Shown: piece by piece, positions 38,481-49,000 of the stretch | Numbering within the stretch: the stretch's first letter is position 1 | How the letters are laid out: each line of letters begins with the position of its first letter | Notes under the pieces: model-generated | Database searches by the model: none | The model's input: the letters and a program-made list of their open reading frames with translations, nothing else | What the model was told of the DNA's origin: nothing | Made by a program: the position numbers and the translations under genes | Assembly (NCBI GenBank): GCA_035582835.1 | Contig: JAYKAV010003094.1 | Coordinates: 441,616-505,615, forward strand | Direction: 5' to 3' | Length of the DNA stretch: 64,000 nucleotides | Source: Phoebastria nigripes | Taxonomy: Eukaryota > Chordata > Aves > Procellariiformes > Diomedeidae

Positions 38481-39054
38481 TGTCCTGGTTTCAGCTGGGA
38501 TAGAGTTAATTTTCTTCCTAGTAGTTGGTATAGTGCTATGTTTTGGATTTAGTATGAGAATAATGTTGATAAGACACTGATGTTTTAGTTGTCGCAAAGT
38601 AGTGTTTACACTAGTCAAGGACCTTTCAGCTTTCCATGCTCTGCCAGGTGCGCAAGAAGCTGGGAAGGAGCATAGCCAGGACAGCTAACCCAACTGGCCA
38701 AAGGGATATTCCATACCATATGACGTCATGCTCAGTATATAAAGNGGGGGGAAGAAGAAGGAAGGGGGGACATTCGGAGTGATGGCCTTTGTCTTCCCAA
38801 GTAACCGTTACGCGTGATGGAGCCCTGCTTTCCTGGCGATGGCTGAACACCTGCCTGCCGATGGGAAGGAGTGAATGAATTCCTTGTTTTGCTTTGCTTG
38901 CATGCGCAGCTTTTGCTTTACCTATTAAACTGACTTTATCTCAACCCATGAGTTTTCTCACTTTTATTCTTCCGATTCTCTCCCCCATCCCACCGGGGGG
39001 AGTGAGCGAGCGGCTGTGTGGTGCTTGGTTGCTAGCTGGGGTTAAACCATGACA
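38481..39054 (+). repeat. LTR of chimeric integrant, subfamily of copy A
   Basis: A complete 574-bp LTR ending in CCATGACA. It matches copy A through the GAAGAAGAAGGAAGG and GTAACCGTTACGCGTGATGG segments with few differences. CRE TGACGTCA (38721-38728), TATATAAAG (38736-38744) and CTATTAAACTG (polyadenylation region near 38920) are all intact. One N is present at 38745. Confidence 0.93.
38721..38744 (+). promoter_or_regulatory. LTR E CRE and TATA box
   Basis: Intact TGACGTCA at 38721-38728 and TATATAAAG at 38736-38744. The upstream CCAAT seen in copies A and B is changed here (GGCCAAAGGG). Confidence 0.65.
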
Positions 39055-39063
39055 GTCCTTTTT

Positions 39064-39132
39064 TGGCACCCAACGTGGGGCTTGAACCCACGACCCTGAG
39101 ATTAAGAGTCTCATGCTCTACCGACTGAGCTA
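39064..39132 (-). tRNA. tRNA-Lys(CTT) cDNA, nearly complete, captured by LTR
   Basis: Read on the minus strand, this is tRNA-Lys from nucleotide 8 to the 3' CCA. The D arm (GCTC/GAGC) is fully paired, and so is the anticodon stem TGAGA/TCTCA around the loop CTCTTAA, anticodon CTT. The T stem GTGGG/CCCAC is also paired. The CCA end is encoded, as in mature tRNA and not in vertebrate tRNA genes, which shows it was copied from a charged or mature tRNA. The T loop reads TTCAAGC where TTCGAGC is usual. The 5' acceptor strand (nucleotides 1-7) is missing and replaced by LTR sequence that cannot pair with the 3' strand GTTGGGT. It is therefore a retro-pseudogene, not a functional tRNA gene. Confidence 0.92.
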
Positions 39133-39152
39133 TCCCAGACAAAACCGGGACA
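39130..39152 (-). repeat. Inverted U3 terminus
   Basis: On the minus strand this reads TGTCCCGGTTTTG followed by TCTGGGATAG. It matches the U3 start of copy F (61755 on) at 21 of 23 positions and that of its own LTR at 19 of 23. It gives the integrant TG...CA ends of U3 type on both sides. Confidence 0.85.
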
Positions 39153-39157
39153 ATGCA

Positions 39158-40370
39158 GAAAATTTTATGAATTATAGAATTAGAAAAACATCTACATTAA
39201 AAAGTCAAGTCTGTTCAAAGTAAAGTTGTACATATTTTACCTCAACTGTACTGTTAGTTTGCATCAGAAAGGCTTGCTACATTTTTGTTCAAATTTCTAT
39301 AACCACTTGTCCTCTGAAAATTTATCATTTAATCTGATTATTTAAAACATTTTTTCCATTATAAAATGGATTTAACTTGAAACTATATTTGTGTATTGCA
39401 TGAGGATGCTCAGTGCAAAGTTAAATGAAATTAGGTGGAAAGATGCATGATTTCAGAATATAGGACAAATATCTTACAAAGAATTATATATATCCATTTA
39501 CTACTTTAACTGAAGATGTCTGTTCTGCACAAAGTATAATTCAGCTTAATATAAGAATGTTTTCAGTGTGAAGAATTTTTCTTTTCAGCAAAGTAGACAT
39601 AACATTACATTAGGCTTCTAATATCAAAAGAGAAACTAGTGAAATATAGGAATTTATTCCACTTATTAATGGAATAGTATTTAATCAAACGTTTTACACC
39701 TACATTATAATAAAAATCCATATTCTTATTCATGATTTGAAAATATTTTTTAGACACTTTATTGTGGACAGAAAGGATGCAACTTCTTTTATACAATCCT
39801 GTTTGCAGTTATTTGAATAATTTTCTTTTGTATTCTGTGGGAAGAAAACTTGCATAAGAAGTGCAGCATGAAGCGTAAGAGTATAGAATTTTATTACCTG
39901 ACTTGTTTTAAATGAATTATTAACAGAGAGTCAGACTTACTTCTGTGTGGCAGTGTCTATTCAGGAATGTTTGAATATCTGTTGATATAAGTGCTATTGA
40001 TGGAGCACTCATAAGTTTTCAAATGGCCATCAGTTGCTTGTTTAAGAATTTATTTCAGATCTTACCTATACTACTTGTTCAATACTATGTAGATGTGGGG
40101 CCACGATACCTTATATTGGATATGCTATTGTGACAGGAACCTGAGTTTTCCAGAATGATCAAGTGCATTTGTCTAAATATTCTTCTACAGTGGGTCTCCA
40201 GAGAAGTAAAGTTGTTGTTGGTTTTTTTTTTCTAACCCACAAAACCCAGGATTTATAAGAATAAAACTAGAATAATTACCGTCTTAAATATAGAAAACTC
40301 AAAGTGATTATGTCAGAGCAGAAATAAAAAAAGGGGTTGTAAATAGCTGCCCACAGTGCCCTGGCGTGTG
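39158..40370. other. No gene seen
   Basis: Very AT-rich sequence with no recognisable gene or repeat. Confidence 0.5.
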
Positions 40371-41390
40371 GGGGTCTTACTTAAGTTAGTTCAGTGACTT
40401 TCTGACCTACGGGAAATTCTGTGGACTCCTCTCTGGTATGTGGGATGTTTTTTCTCTGAGACTTGGTTGTGTGCTTCACATGCTGCTCAGCAGTAATCTT
40501 ATTCTCTTTGCTTAAGCTGCATCTTGAAGCTCTTTGGTGCCACACTCTTAACTTCCTCCTTTGCCTGCTACCCCTTTCAAAGTATCTCCACCACAAACAT
40601 GCTCAGCTGCTCCTTGGGGAAAGAGCAGTCTTCCCCTGCCATCCGTTCACATTTTTTTCCCAAGGGGTCTTACCTGAGCTAGATATGCTATGTGCCTTTA
40701 ACAGACTAAATGAAGAACAAACCAATTAACCACTATCTGTTACATATATGCATATTCTTTTAATTTCAGTATTGTTTTAAGACCATTATATGAATCATAT
40801 CAGTAAACAGAATAACAACCTTCTGCTTCAGTTCCTTAGGGACTTTACTGTAGCATAATAAAACAGGTGACTTGAAAACCCTTTTAGCTATAATGAAACC
40901 TAAATAATTGTTTAAACTTCTATGAAGTAAACTGATCTCAAACTGAAATAATCTGAATGGTTCTAGCTACACCTGGTTATGTAATAAAAGCATCAGACCA
41001 GACATATTTCCCCCTGGTATTAGAAGGGTAATATGAGTGGGCAATTTTTGTTTATAAAAGCTGTCTTTCCTAAGTTTCCTTTCAAGTTCTGCTATTTCTC
41101 CTCTCATTTGCTTCTCTGATTCATTATTCTTTTCACCCTTTTCTTTGAGTTCTTCTTTTACAGAAGAGGGCATTACAGAAGAGATTGCCTGAAACTGTTT
41201 CAGAGGAGGATGTTTGACTGACTTTGGGGTGTTTCTCACTCCTCATTTTATTCACTTTCTCAGCTAGTCTGGGTTGTGCAGCCACCGTTTCTTTCCTTCC
41301 TGGTGGCTTTTTATCACATACCTGCCCACTTAGTCTGCAGTCGATTCTGTCCACTTCAGCTAGAGAGGCAGTTAAAGCAGCTGTTACTTA
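40370..41390 (-). other. Possible decayed coding segments, unrecognised
   Basis: The region is somewhat richer in GC than its surroundings. Minus-strand frames at 41133-41354 and 40967-41239 overlap in different frames and together give a Lys/Glu-rich, coiled-coil-like stretch (EKQMRGEIAELERKLRKDS). A further Arg/Lys-rich frame lies at 40381-40596, and CTCAG|GTAAGACC at about 40672-40684 is a good minus-strand donor. No domain is recognised, and the change of frame in the middle argues against an intact exon. Confidence 0.2.
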
Positions 41391-44300
41391 GCCAAACTGT
41401 GAAATAAGGCTTAGACCTTAATCCTTGCATGACAGTCAGGGTTAAAGCCAGTCCAGTCGTTTGATGAGAGAGACTGAGATTTGCATTTTAAAGATTTAAT
41501 TAAACTAGGAGTTTCAAAGGCACTCTGCATTGACCTGGTTAATATTTAATGCTTTCTTTCTTTTTTTTTTTTTTTTCCCTATTGACTTCATTAAATTTCC
41601 TTAGTGTAAGTGTTGGTGATAACTATCTAGGTATAGGGGATGACCCCCAAAAGACAGTCCTTTTCATGGCCTTTTTCTCATGGTAATACAGAAGACAATA
41701 AGTAGTCCTCTTCTGCATTTCAGTGCTCTTCCATGGATCTTTTCTAAATCTAACTTCTGCAAATGTCAAATTCCCCTGTAGAGCTGCTTTCTTTTGCTAC
41801 ATATCCAGTTTGGGCAGAAGACTGGTGGTGGAGGAGAGTAGTGCCAGTCTGGATTGCCATAGGTAAGTACTGTAGCTGGAGGAAACATGATTTGCTGCTC
41901 CCTGGTAGATCTGTGTTGCTGAGGAGATAAGGTGCTGTGATAAACATCTAGGTATGTTCACCCAGCCATATCGCACAAGGGCAAACTAAGTGATCTCTAA
42001 AGACCTGAGAATAGCTTCACTTTTATTACAAGTTTGAATCCGGCAAGCTGAGAATATGTACCTACACTCTGACCTAAAACCTAGATACAGCCTCTGGGAA
42101 TGTCACAGAATTTGAGTCCAGAGCAAAAGAGACTCATTGTGCAGTATGTGCNGGATATAAAAGTAAATGTACATCTGAAGAAATAAAATACCCCTGTCTT
42201 TCTAATACTGTCCCTAGCCAAAGTGATCTGCAATACCTGAAAACTTAAGTGTCACTGGATGTGTGGTCTGGTAGTTTTATGTTACTGTGGCTTAGTTCAA
42301 CACTAACACAAATTAAAAATCACAGATCTCTTAACGCAAATGTAATCCCTTGTGTTATTATATGGAGCATCCTGAAATGCACTATAATTCATTTTGCTTT
42401 CTGAAAATGGATAGACAGTAGCTGCATTATCAATACTTAAGGCATACCCTATTGTGTAAGATAGGATACTTTGCCATAGATTCATGCGTCTGAATAACTA
42501 TTGCATGCAGTTTTGGTTTGTACCTTTTTTTTTTTTTTTACACTTAGTCAGGTGACAGGTTGGATGAAGATTAGGTGAATAACATTAGTTAGATGAATAA
42601 CATTCATCTAGTTATTAATAGACCTTGAAAATATTTCTGACTTCTGGAACCATTCAGCTGTTTTCTTTGGCAGAGAATGTCTTAATGAAAATTAAAATCA
42701 TAAAGGGTATGCTTCTGTTCTTACTCAGTTCCTTTAGTGCTTTCTGAAAGCTGTGTTTGTGGTTCCAAGAACTGCTTTACTTTTTGTTCTTTATTATATT
42801 ACTGGGCTTACTTATAAGTGATACTTCCATTAAAAGAACTGGCATTAGCTGTGTGCCCACCCGGGGCACCATCCACACACCCATGGATGATACATGTACA
42901 TGTGTGTATATATGTGTATAATAAAGATATATATAAAACCAATTACATGGATTTTAATAAAATAATGATCTGTTTTTCAAGATTTTATTTTAAAACATGT
43001 TATTTTGCTTGCTACATCTAATCTTTACAATTCTGCTTCCCATTTTTAATGTGTTACCTCTCTTCCTCTCTTCTTTTCCAGTTACTGTGTCTTAGCTTCC
43101 GGCTAATTACAGTAACACAATTGATTGTTTTGGGCCCTAGAGGTTGATGTCCTTGATGTACTAATGTACTGATAACCTTAGTATAATAGCATGGATAAAG
43201 ACATAACCATTATAGCTTTTCACTATTATCCTTAATCCAATAGCATGGAGATGGCTAGGTTAGATTTTGTTTTGTATTTAGCAAAGCTAATGAATAAGAT
43301 CTTGGTACTAGTGAATCAGGGATTTTGTTAACTGCTGATCACTTTCAGGAGAAATCTAGAAACTGGAATGACTATCCAGCTGGAAACTAAAGACTTGAAG
43401 ATGCATCAAGATGTATATATAAATGGTGTCATAATTCCAGGTAGCGGTTCAGACTGACATCATAATTTAAGCTCTCTCTCCCATATAACTAATTATCTTA
43501 CACATGTTAAGATCATTGAATATTGCAAAAATGAGTATGCCTTAAGACCCCAGAAGTTGCCATAAATTTGCCAGAAAGCTGCACCTGATAACTTCTGGAT
43601 TGGCAAATGGAAGTCATTAATGATGTAGTCTTAATACACAGTGAGACTGTTACTGTGGATTAAAGGCAACTCCTTCCTTTGGCTTCCAGCATGTGGGGAT
43701 ATAATGGATATAATTGAGATTGAAATGTGAGCTGATTGCTTTTCCCAGTACTGATAAACAGCAATGGAAGTGGATCAGTAGGTAGACACTTAAGTTAAAG
43801 CATCTGACTTAAATTGGAGATTAACAGTAAAATGCTCTTTTCAGATATTCACCAAAACAAGCTTTACTAGACTAATAGTCTAATAAAATGTCCAAATAAT
43901 AGGTGAATTAAAATAACAATTAACACAAACACAACTAATGTTGCAAAATGGATGAAAACAGTTCATAATATCTTTTGCTGCACCAACTAAAATATACTCA
44001 TTCAGTGATAAATTAATCATCTTTGACGGAGCTAACACAATAGCCCACACTGAATTAGTAGGGATAATAGTTTGCTGCAATAATATGTAAACAAAGATGT
44101 GGCTACTTAGGGTTCAGATTTGTTGTTGGAATCATAACAACATCTTTTTTTCTGTTAGAGCTTTCTTTGACCCTTGCCAAAGGTTGGGGTTTTTTTTGAT
44201 ACTTAAGCTTACCAAACCATGAAGTGAAAAAGGAATTAGCAAGCTGCAAAAAGCTACAATTCACATTGCAGACATAATTTGTCTTGATTCATTGCTTTAT

Positions 44301-44650
44301 AGTCTCTTTAGGTCAGAATTTGCAGGAACCTATAGAAAGAATAGGTCAGATAGAAATCCTCATTAGAAAGATGATGTGGATTAATCTGCCTACTACACTG
44401 TGGCTCACTGACATCTACCTTGAACATGAGGATTTATTTTCAGTCTGAAGTTTGGTTTCACTAATTAAATCTCTAGATCTTGATTTATTTGATTCTTTGG
44501 CTTTTGTAATGTCGTAGGTCAAGTAGATGGTCTTTTCAGGTTTGAGAAATATAGGAAAGCTTGCAGTTGCTGAAGGAGAGTGTTCAACACATGAGAATTC
44601 TTGCTGCATAATGGTTGTGATTTTTAGAAATGGTGATGTCAGTCAGTCAA
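41391..44650. other. No gene seen
   Basis: AT-rich sequence; poly(T) runs near 41561-41577 and 42525-42539. No supported genes. Confidence 0.5.
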
Positions 44651-44656
44651 TGGTTA

Positions 44657-46019
44657 TCTCAGTCAGTCTCACCTCTGTGCCTGCGAGGATCATGGAACAG
44701 ATCCTCCTGGAAGCTGTGCTAAGGCACATGGACGACAGGGAGGTGATTCAAGACAGCCAGCATGGCTTCACCAAGGGCAAGTCCTGCCTGACGAACCTAG
44801 TGGCCTTCTATGACGGAGTGACTACATCAGTGGACATGGGAAGGGCTACAGATGTCATCCATCTGGACCTCTGTAAGGCCTTTGACATGGTCCCCCACAA
44901 CATCCTTCTCTCTAAACTGGAGAGCTATGGATTTGATGGGTGGNCTGTCCAGTGGGTGAGGAATTGGTTNGATGGTNGNATCCAGAGGNTAGTGGTCAAN
45001 GGCTCNATGTCCAGATGGAGNTCNGTGACNAGTGGCGTCCNGCAGGGGNCCNTATTGGGACCNGTACTGTTTAATATCTTCATCAATGACATAGACGGTG
45101 NGATCGAGTGCACCCTCAGCAAGTTTGCAGACAACACCAAGCTGAGTGGTGCGGTCGACACGCCTGAGGGACGGGATGCCATCCATAGGGACCTGGACAA
45201 GCTGGAGAAGTGGGCCCCTGTGAACCTCATGAGGTTCAACAAGGCCAAGTGCAAGGTCCTGCACCTGGGTTGGGGCAACCCCTGGTATCAGTACAGGCTG
45301 GGTGATGAAGGGATTGAGAGCAGCCCTGCCTAGAAGGACTTGGGGGTCCTGGTGGATGAAAAGCTGGACATGAGCCAGCAATGTGCGCTCGCAGCCCAGG
45401 CGGCCAACCGCATCCTGGGCTGCATCAAAAGAAGCGTGGCCAGCAGGTTGAGGGAGGTGATTCTGCCCCTCTACTCTGCTCTGGGGAGACCCCACCTGCA
45501 GTACTGTGTCCAGCTCTGGAGCCCTCAGCACAAGAAAGACATGGACCTGTTGGAGCAGGTCCAGAGGAGGGCCACGAAAATGATCAGCGGGATGGAACAC
45601 CTCTCCTATGAAGAAAGGCTGAGAGAGTTGGGGTTGTTCAGCCTGGAGAAGAGAAGGGTTCAGGGAGACCTTATTGCGGCCTTTCAATACCCCCTTAAAG
45701 GGGGCTTATAAGAAAGATGGGGACAAACTTTTTAGCAGGGCCTGTTGCGACAGGACAAGGGGGAATGGTTTTAAACTAAAAGAGGGTAGATTTAGACTAG
45801 ATAGGAGGGAGAAATTTTTTATGCTGAGGGTGGTGAAACACTGGAACAGGTTGCCCAGAGAGGTGGTGGATGCCCCATCCCTGGAAGCATCCAAGGTCAG
45901 GTTGGACGGGGCTCTGAGCAACCTGATCTAGTTGAAGATGTCCCTGCCCATGGCAGGGGGGTTGGACTAGATGACCTTTAAAAGGTCCCTTCCAATCCAG
46001 ACTATTCTATGATTCTGTG
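44657..46019 (+). mobile_element. 5'-truncated CR1 LINE with intact 3' end
   Basis: The element begins inside the reverse transcriptase ([16 protein letters not shown]) and runs to the CR1 tail ATTCTATGATTCTGTG (46004-46019). Template-binding ([15 protein letters not shown]) and motif A (DLCKAFDMV) regions are readable. Motif C reads FADN at 45124-45135, so the second catalytic aspartate is replaced. An in-frame TAG lies at 45331-45333, and a one-base shift near 45690 moves the end of the frame to 45674-45931. Many N bases at 44944-45102 hide part of the core. 5' truncation is the usual outcome of target-primed reverse transcription. It is the least diverged CR1 copy in the window but dead. 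Confidence 0.92.
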
Positions 46020-49000
46020 TTGAAACCTAATCACACACATTTTGTAAAAAATTACATATTTTTGCAAACTTGGCTTATGGTACAGCTTACAGAAATTTTA
46101 GGGGTAGAAGAGTGAGAGAAATGTCCAAATGTTTGAATCTCTGTAGATTTTCTGTAATAGCACTAAGGGCTTGTGTTCGTCACAACATTAACACAAAAAA
46201 GTTATAACTAATATTCTCCTTACTGTAGATGCAGTCCAACAATCTCCATCAGTGGAGTGTGATTTTGATTCCAATTGAAATTTTTTGGCTACAACTTGTA
46301 AGTGCAAATTATCGTACATCAATATAACCATTCAGTAGTATGGACATACCACTTATGAGAGGCAATAGAATGACAAATATCTATTTGGGTGACATATATT
46401 TCTTGCCATAATTTATGAGGAGAAAATTCCTCAGATAGTTCTACTTAGTATAGAGATATATAAGGAGATACGGATTGTGAGCCTGTAATTTCAGTGTTAT
46501 TTTTGCACTAGCTAGCCTAGCTAGTCACCAAGTCACAAATGAGTGTAGCTCGAGGTGTAACAACTCCAATTAACACCACAGCAGGTGTTTAAGTCCAGAT
46601 AATTTACTTCATGCTTACAGAAGATGTGGAGGATGAGAACTGAGGATTTGGACAGGCAGTAATTCTTAAGTGATCAGNTGCAGTAATTTATCTTGAAAAC
46701 AGAGATGCAAATAAAGTAACAAAAATGACTGAGGTTTGGTCTTGCACTGAGTTTTGTATTATAATAACAACGTGTTCTGAAGTCTAAGAGCTCACCAAGT
46801 GGCTAAGTATCTTATTAAAATTATGAATATCAAACCTCTGCTCCTGATCCTCAGACATTTTTCTAATTCTTCTGCCCTTCTTACGCCTCTCTTGCAGTGA
46901 AGCCCCCCCCTGCTTAGCCTTTTATTTGTAGGACTATTTCAGGGGATATGTAAATGGCTTGTTATTTTGCTCCTTTTTGTGATAGAGGATTTGGTATAAT
47001 AGTTGAAATAAAAGTTCTTTGGGGCATGGCCCATGTCTCTGATTTTCTCTTTTCACAGTGCATGGCACTGCAGGTCTGTGTTACTTCACTGAATTTCTAG
47101 ACAGTACCACAGTATTACTAGAAAAACTTTGTGGTTCACTTCCACTTCCCATGTAATTAACATTCCTGGTTGAATAGGAATTTAACGATATTGTATACTC
47201 CTTCAAATGCTGTATAAGGACTTTCAGGAAAAAGATCAAATAAATAGTATGGTATCTCTATCAATATTTATTATAGAGAGTTGTACATATGCTCAAGTAC
47301 ATATGTTACATATGTTACATATACTGAAAGTGGGATCATCAAGTTCTGCTAATTAGCAGACAAGATGCTGCTCACATGGCAGTTTCATGAAAATGAAAAT
47401 TTTGAGTCTCTTTTTTTCACAGGTTATGCCATCTGGTTTCACTTTTATTCAGTGTATGATTAGCATTAACTTTTAATTCTTTTCATGTACAAACTGCCTA
47501 AATTAACTCCTTTATTTCCTGTGTCTTCTAAATTGTTAGCCTAATTAAGAGCTCAGCAGAACACTGCATATTAATCACATGGCCTCTTTTAATAACATGC
47601 TAATTTATTAGGACAAAATAACACTGTAACACTTCAAGAAATGGAACTTCCATAGTGTTTCTATTCATAATATCTGAATTTTCAGAATTATCAGCAGATA
47701 TCATCACCCAGCATTCTTACTGAGTTAAATATGTGGCATCAGTGCTCAGTGATGGAAATTTAATTTTCTTCATGGTAATTACTTTCAATCTCTCTTCTTT
47801 GAGGCAGTGTCAGCTGCATAATATTAATTCGGACCTCCTTCAGAAAGAGGACTTTCTGTTACTCTGTGGTTTAGTATATCATTTTACTTGCGGAAGCATG
47901 AGATAGTGTATATGTGCTTTTGAAATTTGATTCCAAACCCCAAAAGCCTCTCAGGTTTATAAGAGCAATCAGCTATAAAATGGATTTATTTCTAATGTCT
48001 GTATTGTTTAGTTAGAGTTTACTATTGCAGATAATACTGGAAGTACGTGATTTTTAAAAAAGAAAAATTTAGCATTATCAAGAACAATATTTATTGCATT
48101 ATTAATTCAGTATAATGGTCACAGAAAGTCTGTTTTTCTCTCCATTGTGTCTCCAACTCAGTAAGATAATGTGGTTGTGTGAATTGAATGGTTCCACCAG
48201 AAACAATTGGCCTGACCATCCACTTGAACATACAGATACGCTTTAAATAACCTTGATATTTCAAGACTAATTTGTACATATTGAACTTAAGTGTCAGGAG
48301 AGCTGAGTAACTGCACTGAGTGAACTGGTCATGAAACATAATGCAACTTCTGAATGATGGAGTAGATCCTAAAAGTTTGTAAATTTTGCTTGGCAGCAGA
48401 GTTGGTGTCACAGATTGTGCTATATCTTATGTAGTCAGATATATCTGAAAGCCCAACATTTTGCCTTCAAACTATTTCATATACTAGCAAAAATGTATCT
48501 TTTAGTTGATGTCTGAGTAGTTTCAGCAAAAGATGGGCTTTTTTCAAGCCCTATTAATAAATTTCAGCTTTTATGGATTCATTCTATGATTCTAGTCTTA
48601 CTCTCCATGCTTGGAAGAGCCAATGCTTACAGGCCCTCCTAACTGTTAAAACACGCATCCTATTTATGTGCCTTTTATCATTTCTCTCTTATCCTGAAGA
48701 GATAAAAGAGCAGCCCGCAAAAAGCCTTTTAGTTTTAAGAACTAGCTTTGTTAGGGTTCCTAAAACAACACTTGTAAAACAGAAGTAGTAGCTCCTGAAA
48801 ATTGGCATAACAGTTCCAATATTGGAAAAGGATGGGGTGAAAGAAATAAGTATTTCTATTCTTATCAGTATGATGCTGATCCCAGGCAAGAGATTAAATG
48901 TTTCTTATGAGACTTGTTTAATCAGAAACTGAAAGAATATAACATAATTAATGCAGTCAGGTGGGGTTAATGGAAAGTAGATCTGGCTTGACAAAATTAA

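Larger units (their letters stand above)
38481..39152 (+). mobile_element. LTR-tRNA chimeric integrant (copy E)
   Basis: This 672-bp unit starts TGTCCTGG and ends CCGGGACA, and a perfect 5-bp duplication ATGCA flanks it (38476-38480 and 39153-39157). Its parts are a full LTR (38481-39054), a 9-nt spacer (39055-39063), the antisense of tRNA-Lys from the 3' CCA up to nucleotide 8 (39064-39132) and an inverted copy of the first 23 bases of U3 (39130-39152). The last two share TAG. The structure fits one aberrant reverse-transcription product integrated as a unit: plus-strand DNA extended through the PBS into the primer tRNA, then switched onto a U3 terminus. The duplication outside the tRNA part argues against two separate insertions. 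Confidence 0.9.

Noticed and set aside
39064..39132. Functional tRNA-Lys gene
   Set aside because: The CCA is encoded, the 5' acceptor strand is replaced by LTR sequence and cannot pair, and the segment lies inside an insertion with target duplications.
44827..45687. 286-codon minus-strand open frame
   Set aside because: It is the antisense shadow of the CR1 reverse-transcriptase region and contains many ambiguous codons.
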